Source of the DNA: Rattus norvegicus
Lineage: Eukaryota; Chordata; Mammalia; Rodentia; Muridae
Length of the DNA stretch: 64,000 bases
Assembly (NCBI RefSeq): GCF_036323735.1
Contig: NC_086019.1
Coordinates: 235,255,602 to 235,319,601 of the forward strand
Direction: 5' to 3'
Below are positions 11,535-22,400 of the stretch, one piece after another. The notes below the pieces were generated by a model that saw only the letters and a program-made list of their open reading frames with translations, searched no databases and had not been told where the DNA came from. The position numbers and the translations under genes were made by a program. How positions within the stretch are numbered: position 1 is the first letter of the stretch; each line of letters opens with the position of its first letter.

Positions 11535-11700
11535 ATATGTAGGCTCTTTTACATGATTCCCGCTGTTCTCTCCCAAGTCTATGTGGTGAGAACAATGAAT
11601 ACCTTCATTTTTCAAATACAAAAGCTGTGGGACAAAGACATGGCAACCTGCCAACACTTCCACTAGGAAGCCACACAACTTGGATTGGAGTCAGCACTGC
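11535..11700 (-). mobile_element. Probable MIR SINE, antisense
   Basis: Read in reverse, it passes through a gctgactcc / ttgtgtggc / ttgtcccacagcttttgtatttgaaaaatg order. This resembles MIR's 'tgtgtgaccttgggcaagt' and 'cctcatctgtaaaatggg' core. It is old and diverged. Confidence 0.45.
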
Positions 11701-12690
11701 ACCCCAAGACTTGTGCTGGTGAGGGTTGTTCTTAGTGCTTTTCATTTTTTCTCTTGAAGACTCTTTACCTCTAGCAATCAGAAATGCCCTCATCTTCAAC
11801 GATGACAGAGTCCACCTCCACAGTCTCTGTCCTAACAAAAGTTGTGGTGACCTATATGGGTACCCAGGCAGCAGAGCAGGTAGAGGGGTGATCCTGTCTG
11901 CCTCAGCCTTTTTGAAAGCAGGCTGCAGTGGTACACAGAGGCTTCCACTTTTCCTAGAAGGGTTATATCTAAGTTTGAAGTACAATACATAATAAAAGAG
12001 AATCCTTCTAACAATGTTTTTTTAGTAGAAGCTATGAGAATATACTCTCTTTTGTTGACTGTGGGTAACTGAAATTCCAGAAAACAAAGCCATAAGCAAA
12101 GGAAATTACTGGAGGTGGTTCAGAGGGACTGGGAAGCAGGAAGTGGTAGCAGAGAAACGGGGTAATGATGGAAGAGAAAGAAGTAAAGAAGTTGTTAATT
12201 TTGTTGGACACACTTGCTGGTCAATCTTCCCGGGGCTCTGGGGAATCATAGAAAGCTAGTCTTGGGGCTTTCCCACTCAAGGATACCAGATCTGGATTTA
12301 CACATCAGTGGTCATTTCTTTTCATCTGATGGTGTTCAGTTGGAGTGAAGCTTCCCAACCTTTCCGTAGGCCGACTGGCTGAGCAAGAAGGCTAAGAATT
12401 TACATGGGACACTTTTGACCTGTGTGAGACTCCAGGTCAGAGCTTTAGGAGAATTCAGGGTGGGCTGAACCACGCCTCCCATGATGACCTTTAAAAATAA
12501 GATACATTCCTTCGGTATGTTATGGAAGGAAAAACCAGAGTATAGTCAGGAAATCTCAAAGATTGATTCTGTTAGTGGCATCCTCCTCACCTGAGCTTGT
12601 GAAATATTCTCAGGCCTTCCTAAACCTGAGTTAGAAACCCAGACTGAGTGACCAGGAGTTGTGATTTAAAAGCCCTAAGCTAACGCTTTT
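11701..12690. other. Unique sequence
   Basis: About 1 kb with no recognised family. Overlapping open frames on the two strands near 11605-11992 (up to 126 codons) show no motif and are not supported as genes. Confidence 0.45.
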
Positions 12691-12699
12691 TTTTTTGTT

Positions 12700-12933
12700 T
12701 TTTTTTTTTTATAATTTAAATTTAGTTAGATATATGGGTGTTTTGCCTGTAGAAGTGTTTTGCCTGTTTTTATATCTGTCCACCACTTACATGCCTGGTG
12801 GCCACAAGGGCCTGAAGATGGCATCAGATCCCCTTGGACTGGAGTTAGAGATGGACGAGAGCTGCCAGAGTTTGGGAACTGAATTTGGATCCTTTGGAAA
12901 AGCAGACAGTGCTCTGAATTGCTGAACCAACCA
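12700..12933 (-). mobile_element. B3 SINE, antisense
   Basis: Contains 'gcctggtggccacaagggcc', 'gatggcatcagatccccttg', 'gactggagttagagatggac' and the reversed head near 'gctgaaccaacca'. A short internal duplication (ttttgcctgt...ttttgcctgt, 12740-12770) is also visible. It directly abuts the target-site duplication of the small L1 insertion to its right. Confidence 0.8.
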
Positions 12934-12945
12934 CCTTAAAAACCA

Positions 12946-13046
12946 TAAGGAAGGGGAGGGGGGAGGGGGATGTTTGCCCGGAAACCGGGAAAGGGAATAA
13001 CACTCGAAATGTATATAAGAAATACTCAAGTTAATAAAAAAAAAAT
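12946..13046 (+). mobile_element. Severely 5'-truncated young L1 (3' UTR end only)
   Basis: About 90 bp plus an A-tail match the last bases of the L1 at 18744 read in reverse. This includes the G-rich run, 'gatgtttgcccgg', 'aacactcgaaatgtatataa' and 'gaaatactcaagttaataaa'. It is flanked by cttaaaaacca (12935-12945) and cttaagaacca (13047-13057), an 11 bp target-site duplication with one mismatch. Only the terminal 3' UTR was copied, as happens when reverse transcription aborts early. Confidence 0.85.
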
Positions 13047-13057
13047 CTTAAGAACCA

Positions 13058-14417
13058 GAGTTTTAGAGGTACAGAAGATACCTTTCACGAGTTAGTTTTT
13101 CCTCTGGAGAAGACTGAGATCTGGAACGTTCTCGAATGCCCAGATTAAGGTATCCCCCAAGTTAACAAGCTAACTATAGGGATGATACACTGCTATAACA
13201 AAAGAGGACCTAGTAAGACAGAAATGTATTCTCTCAAATATAGTTTAGTCAGTATAGGCTTGCGGGGTCTGTAGGATCTGCTACAAAATCCTTTAGGGAC
13301 CCAGGTTCCTTTTGCTTTTCAGGACCCTGACATCTCCTGGGGTGATTTCCTTCTCCTAGTGGCAAAAGCTAGTCATTGTCACATCCAAAAGCTGATATTG
13401 GGTTGGATATTGGGTTGGGAAGAGAGAAAATACCTGAAATCTAAGGCTCCTCTTATTTCGCAAGTGACATTTGAATGGCTTTTGGTCTCTCAAATTCCTT
13501 TGCTGCATAACTAGCCATGGGATTGCTTATGACCACATTGGAAGTTGAGCTGTGTAGTCTCTGGCTTGACATTTTTGTTTCCAGGAAAGGGCACTAGAGG
13601 ACATCCATCTCCACATGAGCTACAGTTCAGACTTTTCTAATGCTGGGGACGTGGCTGCTGTCATCTTGGTTGTTTTGTACCTACTGAGTCATGCAGGCTC
13701 CAGTAAGGGAGGAAGGAATGGACTGAGAAGACAGTGGTCAGGTGGCTTAGTTAGATTCATTTATTTCCCCTGGGGAGAGAAATATGACCCATCAGGATCC
13801 TTTAAATAGATCCAACCCGAGGCACTCCAGTGAGCTATTCACTATCCCGGACAGATGCCATTGCGAGAATGGGAGGCACTTAGAGCCATCCTGGAGAAAG
13901 TTGAGGTTGAAATTTAGCATCAGAAATTTCAACTGCAGATAAGGGAAAGAGGGGCGCAAATACAGGAAAAAAAATCCCCAAAGAAGTTGATAGAATTCAA
14001 ACATGTGCCAACCAAGGTGTCCTGGCTTGGGAAAGGAATGGATGGCTATATCCGTTCCTTATGCATGAGATCCGAGTATACCCAGCCAAGTCAGTTGTCT
14101 GGCAGGATAGTTCTAAACTTTGTCTTCCACTGGACTAAAATTGGATGATCCTAATCTGCAACCTCTGTCAAGACAAGGAAGAACCTGAAGGCCATGTCAG
14201 TGCTGAACGCTGAAGGATCCCAAGGATCCTGATACAGAAACGTGAATATCCCAGGAGTTCAAAGGTTACAAGTTCAGAGGAGAACAGCGGAAAGAGAATG
14301 TGAGAACAGCCCATAATTAAACAAGGTGGAAATGAAAGCGAAATGGGCAGTTCCTGAGCACAGTGTTGAATGTTACATGTGATTGATGGACAAGGTCAGT
14401 GGATGACTTAAAACATT
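13058..14417. other. Unique sequence
   Basis: About 1.4 kb with no recognised repeat or exon. Open frames are below 75 codons. Confidence 0.45.
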
Positions 14418-14438
14418 AAAAAAAAAAAAAAAAAAAAA
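14418..14438. repeat. Poly(A) run
   Basis: About 21 A residues. I could not identify a retroposon body upstream of it, so it is either an isolated homopolymer or the tail of an unrecognisable insertion. Confidence 0.9.
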
Positions 14439-15266
14439 GCCAGGTCGAGTTTGGGAGAGGGAAGCCCAGAGACAAAGCTTTTCTGAACAATGTAACTCTC
14501 AGAGCCAAAGGCAGAGAACCAGATCCCTATTATTCCTTGAGTAATATGTCAACCTCAATGTAGTCTCTGGGCATGGATTTAAAGTAACAATTTAGAATAA
14601 ATCATAATTAGAAAGCTAATTAACTGAAGCAATGCATAATAAAAGATATAGGCCTTGAATTGTGCCTCCAAAGCCAGCTGACTTTTGCTTTTGTATTTCT
14701 GGTAGGAGGGACTATAGATTATATCTAAATATATCACAGTAACCCTAACAAACAGGCATGGGCACAATTAAAGCCACTCGACACAAAGCAAAAAGCTTCC
14801 CCAATGTCAGCAAGCAGAGGTGTTCTTTTAAATTTAAGGCCTCTATAAAACCTAAAAGGAAGCACTAATCAGCAACCCTTTATCCTTTTAATGAAGGCCA
14901 GCAGCTCTCATATATATTTTTTTAATCTCTCTTTGCTTTACAGTACACAGAAATAGGCCCTGAGAATGTTGTTTTCTCTGTGCTTACCACAGAATTAGCA
15001 GAAAACTATGCATTCAAAACAATGCCTCTTACATCCCTTGCTTTTAGAATCTTCTCTTTCAATGGCTGAGAAATCTTCAGCAGCACTTGAATATACTTAC
15101 CTGTGAGGATAACACACTCAGTTTCTCAGACGTACAAAAGAAACAAGCCTTTGCAGGTTTAGAGCCATGGCACACTCTTGAGCTTAATGACTACATAAAA
15201 CTTTGTCCTTGGTAGAATAGCAAGATGGGAAGAGGTTGTCTTCGTACCCCACCTCTCCTTTCATGT
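14439..15266. other. Unique AT-rich sequence
   Basis: No named repeat or gene recognised. The 14580-15010 segment is repeat-free and AT-rich. Confidence 0.4.
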
Positions 15267-15267
15267 T

Positions 15268-15319
<52 letters not shown>

Positions 15320-15450
15320 CCACCACCATCACCACCACCACCACCACCACTACCCTCATCATCACCACCACCACCACCACCACCACCACCACCACCACCA
15401 CCATCACCACCACTACCACTACCCTCATTATCATCACCACCACCATCATC
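15267..15450. repeat. CAT/CAC trinucleotide microsatellite
   Basis: About 17 ATC units (15268-15318) pass into long CAC/CAT mixtures with CTACCCTCAT interruptions occurring twice (about 15351 and 15420). Both strands stay open because no stop codon exists in the unit. This yields spurious poly-His, poly-Ser and poly-Asp/Gly frames of about 100 codons on either strand. Confidence 0.95.
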
Positions 15451-15544
15451 AGAGTTGTCATCTTCATTGTTCATTGTCTTCCTCACTCCTCTCCCCAGGA
15501 CCCGACACTCTCTGATCATGTGTGGTGTGATATGCATGACCTAG

Positions 15545-15755
15545 AAGTTTAGACTCTGGGGTTATTCTGCCCGAGGTCATCCTGTAGTTCTGTCACTAAT
15601 AAATTGGATTGTAGAAGCTACCTAAGCTCTCAGAGTCCCTATTTCTCATTTGTGGAATGAGGAGGAAATGGCTGGATTGATTGTGAGGGTTGTGTTAATG
15701 TTGATAAGCCTCCTAGAATAGCTCTCAGAGCAGAGGAAGCACTATGCCTGTGATG
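15545..15755 (+). mobile_element. MIR SINE, sense
   Basis: The order ctgtcacta, 'gctctcagagtccctatttc', tcatttgtggaatgagga, 'gtgagggttgtgttaatgtt' follows the MIR core (cctcagtttcctcatctgtaaaatg, then ttgtgaggattaaatga). This family is mammal-wide and predates rodents. Confidence 0.7.
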
Positions 15756-16562
15756 TGTCTTTCATTGGTTCATCTTGTTGGTCAGCATATCTATAACTGT
15801 ACCCCAACCTTGCCTAAACTATGAGCACTTCAACTCTATAGTCGTTATCCTGCCAGCTTTGTCTTCTGGGAGGTTTAGCTTCCTTTGTGTCCTTCGTTCA
15901 GGCAGCTGATGGAAAGAACAGGTTAAGCATAAGCTGGAACATGGCCACTAAATTGAATCCATGCAAATCATGCACTGACCTTGTTGAACTGTAGGGTTGG
16001 ACTTAGCTGGTCCAGAGCCTGATAATATATTGATGCTGTTCTGTGGACCACACTAAGGAAAGGAAGAAGTTCAATTCACCAGAATCCAAGTTCCGATCCA
16101 TTCACGGGCTTTTGGACCTTATGAAGATTTCTCAAGTTCATCTACTATATCTTTAAGCTACAGATCTTTATTGGATTTATACAAATATTAAACTAATAAA
16201 TAAATACAATATGTTTAGCCAAGTGTCTCACCTTTAACAGCCAGCCTCCAATAGGTAAGTTGTTAAGAGCAGGTTGCTAGACACTAATTCCCAAGGGTAA
16301 TTTCACTTTAGAGATAGCTACTTAGACTAGAGGAAATGCTATAATTCCCAATTGTATTACCAAATAAGGAATTATCAGGTGTTTATTGCAACCAGCTTCC
16401 AGGTTGCCAAAGAAAAAAATACACAAATCAAGATTGTAATTTCTAAACAAAATCCCCACTTTGACTCCAGCCTCACCTAATCTATAGCCCAAGCACATAT
16501 GTTAGGAGCCAAATAAAGTATATGGAGAGTTATTTGCCACCTAAAATATTCAAACATCTACA
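15756..16562. other. Unique sequence
   Basis: About 800 bp with no recognised features. Confidence 0.45.
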
Positions 16563-16690
16563 GCAGTGATTCTCAACCTATGAGTATCAATCCCTTTGGG
16601 GGTCACCTAACAGATATCCTACATCATCAGATATTAAAATTATAGTTTATAACAGTTGCAAAATTAGTTATGAAGTAGCAATGAAATTTG

Positions 16691-17043
16691 TAGAGGGTTG
16701 TTCTCAAGCTAAGGTCCTGCTCCCCAATTGGTTCTTGACCTATCAATAGAGATGCCAGTGGCCAATTGTTTGAAAGAAGGAAAGAAATGGGATTTCTGAG
16801 TCCCCACAGGAGGAGGTGAGGAGATGCAGGGAGAGGAAGAGAGATTTTCACCATGTTTCAGAGGGAGAAAAGGTGAGATCTAGGGTAGAGTGGCCATTAG
16901 CCACCTCCCTGACTGGGCCTGGAGTAGCAACTAAAGTTGAGGGAATATATAGGGTGTTGAGCTAATAGTATTGGGAAGAGCACACTAGCCACAGGAAGTT
17001 AGATGGACCCAGCAATTGAACTAAGAAGGCAGGTTGAAAATAA

Positions 17044-17099
<56 letters not shown>

Positions 17100-17177
17100 G
17101 TGTGTGTTCTGAGAATCCAAGGGAACTAGGGTGGGGCTTGGAGCATGTTCCTTCTAGAGCTTATATCAGAGTAGCAA
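16691..17177. other. Internal segment of the interrupted MITE
   Basis: Begins 'ttgtagagggttgttctcaa' and includes tgccagtggccaattg and a purine-rich section around 16770-16900. I recall similar sequence as dispersed in rodents (RMER1-like) but cannot confirm the name. It has no open frame of note. Confidence 0.4.
17045..17107. repeat. (TG)n microsatellite
   Basis: About 30 TG units with one CG substitution near the 3' end. It generates a spurious Cys-Val frame. Confidence 0.95.
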
Positions 17178-17299
17178 AAATTACACATTACAGAAATAAT
17201 TTTATGGTTGTATATCACTACAGCATAAGGAACTATATTAAAGGGTCACAGCATCAGAAAGGTTGAGAACCACTTCATAAAAGATCATTCTAGGAACAG

Positions 17300-18137
17300 A
17301 ATAGCATGTGGGTTGAGGTATGTTGATGAACAGTCTGTCTAGGTTTTGGAAAGAGCCAAATGAAAGGACCAAAAAAGTACAGACCTGACACTCTCAAAGG
17401 GCCAGAAACACTGACTGTTCCTACAACTCGCTGAACAATGACATAGTGTATATTGCATTTGGGCAGAATAACTCACAGGTCTACCTCTATAATGATCATC
17501 AAATACCTAAATATTGCTTTAGTTCTACCTAAAAAAAATTATAAAAGACCCACAAAGACCAAATGAATTCCAAAGTAATTTGACTGCATCACAGACAAAC
17601 ACATTCAACACCCAGCAAAGTAGAAATGATGAAATCTGGCATAGAGTCAGATTATGAAGCACACAAAAGAAAGCAAGAGAAATACAGTATGTAATAAAGA
17701 GGAAAATCAACCCAGAAACCTGATTTGGAAATAACATTATTGTTAGAATTAATGGAGAAAACAGTTATATGCATTTAGTTGTTAAAAAAATTCATGCAGA
17801 CATAAAAGATATAAAAAAAACCTCATAGAGATGTAAACTAGAAGTATCACAGAGGGAAAAAGTGTGCTGAATAAAATTAATGGCAAGCTAGATATTGTGA
17901 AAGAAACAATCAGCAAAGCTACAAGTCTTTGAGTAAAAACCATCCACACTAAAAACAGAAAGAAAAAAGAAAATTACTTAAAAGACAAAGTACCACTAAG
18001 ATATGAGAAATTTTCAAGTGGCCAAAAGTATGTACAGCTGGAATTGAGTTCTACACACTGGAACAAAGAACACAAACAGTAAGAACATTATATGATCTTT
18101 TCTTATTATTTTAATTACTTTAAAGAATAATTGAAAG
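17300..18137 (+). mobile_element. Ancient L1 (mammal-wide type), first segment
   Basis: A-rich sequence with 'catgcagacataaaagatat' then aaaaaaaacctcatagagatg, and 'aataaaattaatggcaagct' followed by agatattg. This follows the ORF1-region text of mammal-wide L1M/HAL1 elements in order. It is heavily diverged with many stops. It continues beyond the B4 (18451) and beyond the young L1 (25270), so it is the oldest host layer of the nest. The left boundary is uncertain. Confidence 0.6.
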
Positions 18138-18450
18138 GGCTGGGAAGATGGCTCCGTTGTTAAAGTGCTTCCCTGTAAAGCATCAGAACCTGAGTTCAAG
18201 TCCCCCATATCAAAAAGTCAGTAACAGCCATATTCAACTATAATCCCAGCCACTGATGAACACAAGGGAGCTGTGGGGTTTGCTAGCCAGCCAGTTCAAA
18301 CAAACAATGAACTCCATACTCAACGAGAAAGCTTGCCTCAGAAATTAAGGTGGAGAGCAATTGAAGAAGCCACAATTTGAACACACACACACACAATTTT
18401 GATCTCCAGCCTTCTCGTGGAAATACATACATATCTTGTATACACAATAA
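18138..18450 (+). mobile_element. B4 SINE, sense
   Basis: Opens with the pol III-type head 'gggctgggaagatggctccg', passes 'cctgagttcaagtccccc' (B-box region) and 'tttgctagccagccagttca'. It then shows tcaacgagaaagcttgcctcagaaattaaggtggagagcaattga in B4 order and ends in a CA-containing tail. It lies inside the ancient L1. Confidence 0.85.
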
Positions 18451-18731
18451 AGGTAATGGATGATATGTTATGAAATTTGTAACACTATAAAGTGTGACAA
18501 TATAGGTTGAAAAGGTAGTGGTGGAAATATACTCATCTACAGTAAATAAGATCATTGTAATGTCTAGTATAAGTTAAAGATGTTTACTCTAAGCCCTAAG
18601 GCAACAGATAACTGAAGTAAGTGTTATAGCTAATAAACTACAAGAACAATGAATACATTTTTTAAAAAAATTAATTAAAAAGAAAAGAGCATAGTAGATG
18701 GGATAAATAGAAAGCAAATTACTAAACAGTG
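18451..18731 (+). mobile_element. Ancient L1, second segment (between B4 and young L1)
   Basis: Ends 'gatgggataaatagaaagca' then aattactaaacagtg, which resembles the L1M inter-ORF text. That text continues at 25270 as 'gtgagtggcctaaaccttgt'. The young L1 therefore split this element close to the start of its ORF2. Confidence 0.6.
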
Positions 18732-18743
18732 TATTTAAGTCTT
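18732..18743. repeat. Target-site duplication of the young L1, left copy
   Basis: tatttaagtctt is identical to 25258-25269. The last T residues could also belong to the poly(T) tail. On the L1 sense (−) strand the duplication starts TT|AAGACTT. That corresponds to a TCTT/AA nick, close to the L1 endonuclease consensus TTTT/AA. Confidence 0.9.
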
Positions 18744-19463
18744 TTTTTTTTTATTAACTTGAGTATTTCTTATATACATTTCGAGTGTTCTTTCCGTTTC
18801 CCGGTATCCGGGCAAACATCCCCCTCCCCCCTCCCCTTCCTTATGGGTGTTCCCCTCCCAACCCTCCCCCCATTGCTGCCCTCCCCCCACCAGTCTAGTT
18901 CACTGGGGGTTCAGTCTTAGCAGGACCCAGGGCTTCCCCTTCCACTGGTGCTCTTACTAGGATATTCATTGCTACCTATGCAGTTGGAGTCCAGGGTCAG
19001 TCCATGTATAGTCTTTAGGTAGTGGCTTAGTCCCTGGAAGCTCTGGTTGCTTGGCATTGTTGTACATATGGGGTCTCGAGCCCCTGTAAGCTCTTCCAGT
19101 TCTTTCTCGGATTCCTTCAACGGGGGTCCTATTCTCAGTTCAGTGGTTTGCTGCTGGCATTCGCCTCTGTATTTGCTGTATTCTGGCTGTGTCTCTCAGG
19201 AGCGATCTACATCCGGCTCCTGTCGGCCTGCACTTCTTTGCTTCATCCATCTTGTCTAATTGGGTGGCTGTATATGTATGGGCCACATGTGGGGCAGGCT
19301 CTGAATGGGTGTTCCTTCAGTCTCTGTTTTAATCTTTGCCTCTCTCTTCCCTGCCAAGGGTATTCTTGTTCCCCTTTTAAAGAAGGAGTGAAGCATTCAC
19401 ATTTTGATCATCCGTCTTGAGTTTCATTTGTTCTAGGCATCTAGGGTAATTCAAGCATTTGGG
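18744..19463 (-). other. LINE-1 3' UTR with G-rich polypurine tract
   Basis: About 720 bp after the ORF2 stop. On the − strand, 18820-18895 contains several runs of four to six G (ggggggaggg, ggaggggaac, aaggggaggggggaggggga). This tract is typical of rat and mouse L1 3' UTRs and is capable of forming G-quadruplexes. The element ends in taataaaaaaaaaa, so the AATAAA signal overlaps the tail. Confidence 0.85.
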
Positions 19464-22400
19464 CTAATAGCCACTTATCAATGAGTGCATACCATGTATG
19501 TTTTTCTGTGATTGGGTTAGCTCACTAAGGATGATATTTTCCAGTTCCAACCATTTGCCTACAAATTTCATAAAGTCGTTGTTTTTGATAGCTGAGTAAT
19601 ATTCCATTGTGTAGATGTACCACATTTTCTGTATCCATTCCTCTGTTGAAGGGCATCTGGGTTCTTTCCAGCTTCTGGCTATTATAAATAAGGCTGCAAT
19701 GAACATAGTGGAGCACGTGTCTTTTTTATATGTTGGGGCATCTTTTGGGTATATGCCCAAGAGAGGTATAGCTGGATTCTCAGGCAGTTCAATGTCTAAT
19801 TTTCTGAGGATCCTCCAGAATGATTTCCAGAATGGTTGTACCAGTATGCAATCCCACCAACAATGGAGGAGTGTTCCTCTTTCTCGACATCCTCGCCAGC
19901 ATCTGCTGTCCCCTGAGTTTTTGATCTTAGCCATTCTCACTGGTGTGAGGTGAAATCTCAGGGTTGTTTTGATTTGCATTTCACTTATGACTAAAGATGT
20001 TGAACATTTCTTTAGGTGTTTCTCAGCCATTCGGCATTCCTCAGCTGTGAATTCTTTGTTTAGCTCTGAACCCCATTTTTTAATAGGGTTATTTGTTTCC
20101 CTGCGGTCTAACTTCTTGAGTTCTTTGTATATTTTGGATATAAGGCCTCTATCTGTTGTAGGATTGGTAAAGATCTTTTCCCAATCTGTTGGTTGCCGTT
20201 TTGTCCTAACCACAGTGTCCTTTGCCTTAACAGAAGCTTTGCAGTTTTATGAGATCCCATTTGTGGATTCTTGATCTTAGAGCGTAAGCCATTGGTGTTT
20301 TGTTTAGGAAATTTTTTCCAGTGTCCATGTGTTCCAGATGCTTCCCTAGTTTTTCTTCTATTAGTTTGAGTGTGTCTGGTTTGATGTGGAGGTCCTTGAT
20401 CCACTTGGACTTAAGCTTTGTACAGGGTGATAAGCATGGATCAATCTGCATTCTTCTACATGTTGACCTCCAGTTGAACCAGCACCATTTGCTGAAAATG
20501 CTATCTTTTTTCCATTGGATGGTTTTGGCTCCTTTGTCAAAAATCAAGTGACCATAGGTGTGTGGGTTCATTTCTGGGTCTTCAATTCTATTCCATTGGT
20601 CTATCTGTCTGTCTCTGTACCAATACCATGCAGTTTTTATCACTATTGCTCTGTAATACTGCTTGAGTTCAGGGATAGTGATTCCCCCTGAAGTCCTGTT
20701 ATTGTTGAGGATAGCTTTAGCTATCCTGGGTTTTTTGTTATTCCAGATGAATTTGCAAATTGTTCTGTCTAACTCTTTGAAGAATTAGATTGGTATTTTG
20801 ATGGGGATTGCATTGAATCTGTAGATTGCTTTTGGTAAAATGGCCATTTTTACTATATTAATCCTGCCAATCCATGAGCATGGGAGATCTTTCCATCTTC
20901 TGAGGTCTTCTTCAATTTCCTTCTTCAGTGTCTTGTAGTTCTTATTGTACAGATCTTTTACTTGCTTGGTTAAAGTCACACCGAGGTACTTTATATTATT
21001 TGGGTCTATTATGAAGGGTGTCGTTTCCCTAATTTCTTTCTCGGCTTGTTTCTCTTTTGTATAGAGGAAGGCAACTGATTTATTTGAGTTAATTTTATAC
21101 CCAGCCACTTTGCTGAAGTTGTTTATCAGCTTTAGTAGTTCTCTGGTGGAACTTTTGGGATCACTTAAATATACTATCATATCATCTGCAAATAGTGATA
21201 TTTTGACTTCTTCTTTTCCGATCTGTATCCCCTTGACCTCCTTTTGTTGTCTCATTGCTCTGGCTAGAACTTCAAGAACTATATTGAATAAGTAGGGAGA
21301 GAGTGGGCAGCCTTGTCTAGTCCCTGATTTTAGTGGGATTGCTTCAAGTTTCTCTCCATTTAGTTTAATGTTAGCAACTGGTTTGCTCTATGTGGCTTTT
21401 ACTATGTTCAGGTATGGGCCTTGAATTCCTATTCTTTCCAGGACTTTTATCATGAAGGGGTGTTGAATTTTGTCAAATGCTTTCTCAGCATCTAATGAAA
21501 TGATCATGTGGTTTTGTTCTTTCAGTTTGTTTATATAATGGATCACGTTGATGGTTTTTCGTATATTAAACCATCCCTGCATGCCTGGGATGAAGCCTAC
21601 TTGGTCATGGTGGATGATTGTTTTGATGTGCTCTTGGATTCGGTTTGCCAGAATTTTGTTGAGTATTTTTGCGTCGATATTCATAAGGGAAATTGGTCTG
21701 AAGTTATCTTTCTTTGTTGTGTCTTTGTGTGGTTTAGGTATAAGAGTAATTGTGGCTTCGTAGAAGGAATTCAGTAGTACTCCATCTGTTTCAATTTTGT
21801 GGAATAGTTTGGATAATATTGGTATGAGGTCTTCTATGAAGGTCTGATAGAATTCTGCACTAAACCTGTCTGGACCTGGGCTCTTTTTGGTTGGGAGACC
21901 TTTAATGACTGCTTCTATTTCCTTAGGAGTTATGGGGTTGTTTAACTGGTTTATCTGTTCCTGATTTAACTTCGGTACCTGGTATCTGTCTAGGAAATTG
22001 TCCATTTCCTGAAGATTTTCAAGTTTTGTTGAATATAGGTTTTTATAGTAAGATCTGATAATTTTTTGAATTTCCTCTGAATCTGTTGTTATGTCTCCCT
22101 TTTCATTTCTGATTTTGTTAATTTGGACACACTCTCTGTGTCCTCTCGTTAGTCTGGCTAAGGGTTTATCTATCTTGTTGATTTTCTCAAAGAACCAACT
22201 TTTGGTTCTGTTGATTCTTTCTATGGTCCTTTTTGTTTCTACTTGGTTGATTTCAGCTCTGAGTTTGATTATTTCCTGCCTTCTACTCCTCCTGGGTGTA
22301 TTTGCTTCTTTTTGTTCTAGAGCTTTTAGGTGTGCTGTCAAGCTGCTGACATATGCTCTTTCCTGTTTTTTTCTGCAGGCACTCAGCGCTATGAGTTTTC

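Larger units (their letters stand above)
16563..17275 (-). mobile_element. hAT-type MITE (URR1-like) interrupted by ~500 bp
   Basis: The left end 'cagtgattctcaacctatga' and right end 'gaaaggttgagaaccact' are near-perfect inverted terminal repeats of the rodent URR1/RCHARR1 group. The left part runs to about 16690 (agcaatgaaat) and resumes at about 17178 (gcaaaaattac ... ttttatggttgtatatcac). The intervening 490 bp holds sequence I cannot name plus a (TG)n. About 30 bp of element sequence appears on both sides of the interruption, which is long for a target-site duplication. A longer, less-deleted member of the family is therefore an alternative to an insertion. Confidence 0.7.

Noticed and set aside
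15184..15544. Poly-His, poly-Ser and poly-Asp/Gly open frames
   Set aside because: These come from the CAT/CAC trinucleotide repeat on both strands.
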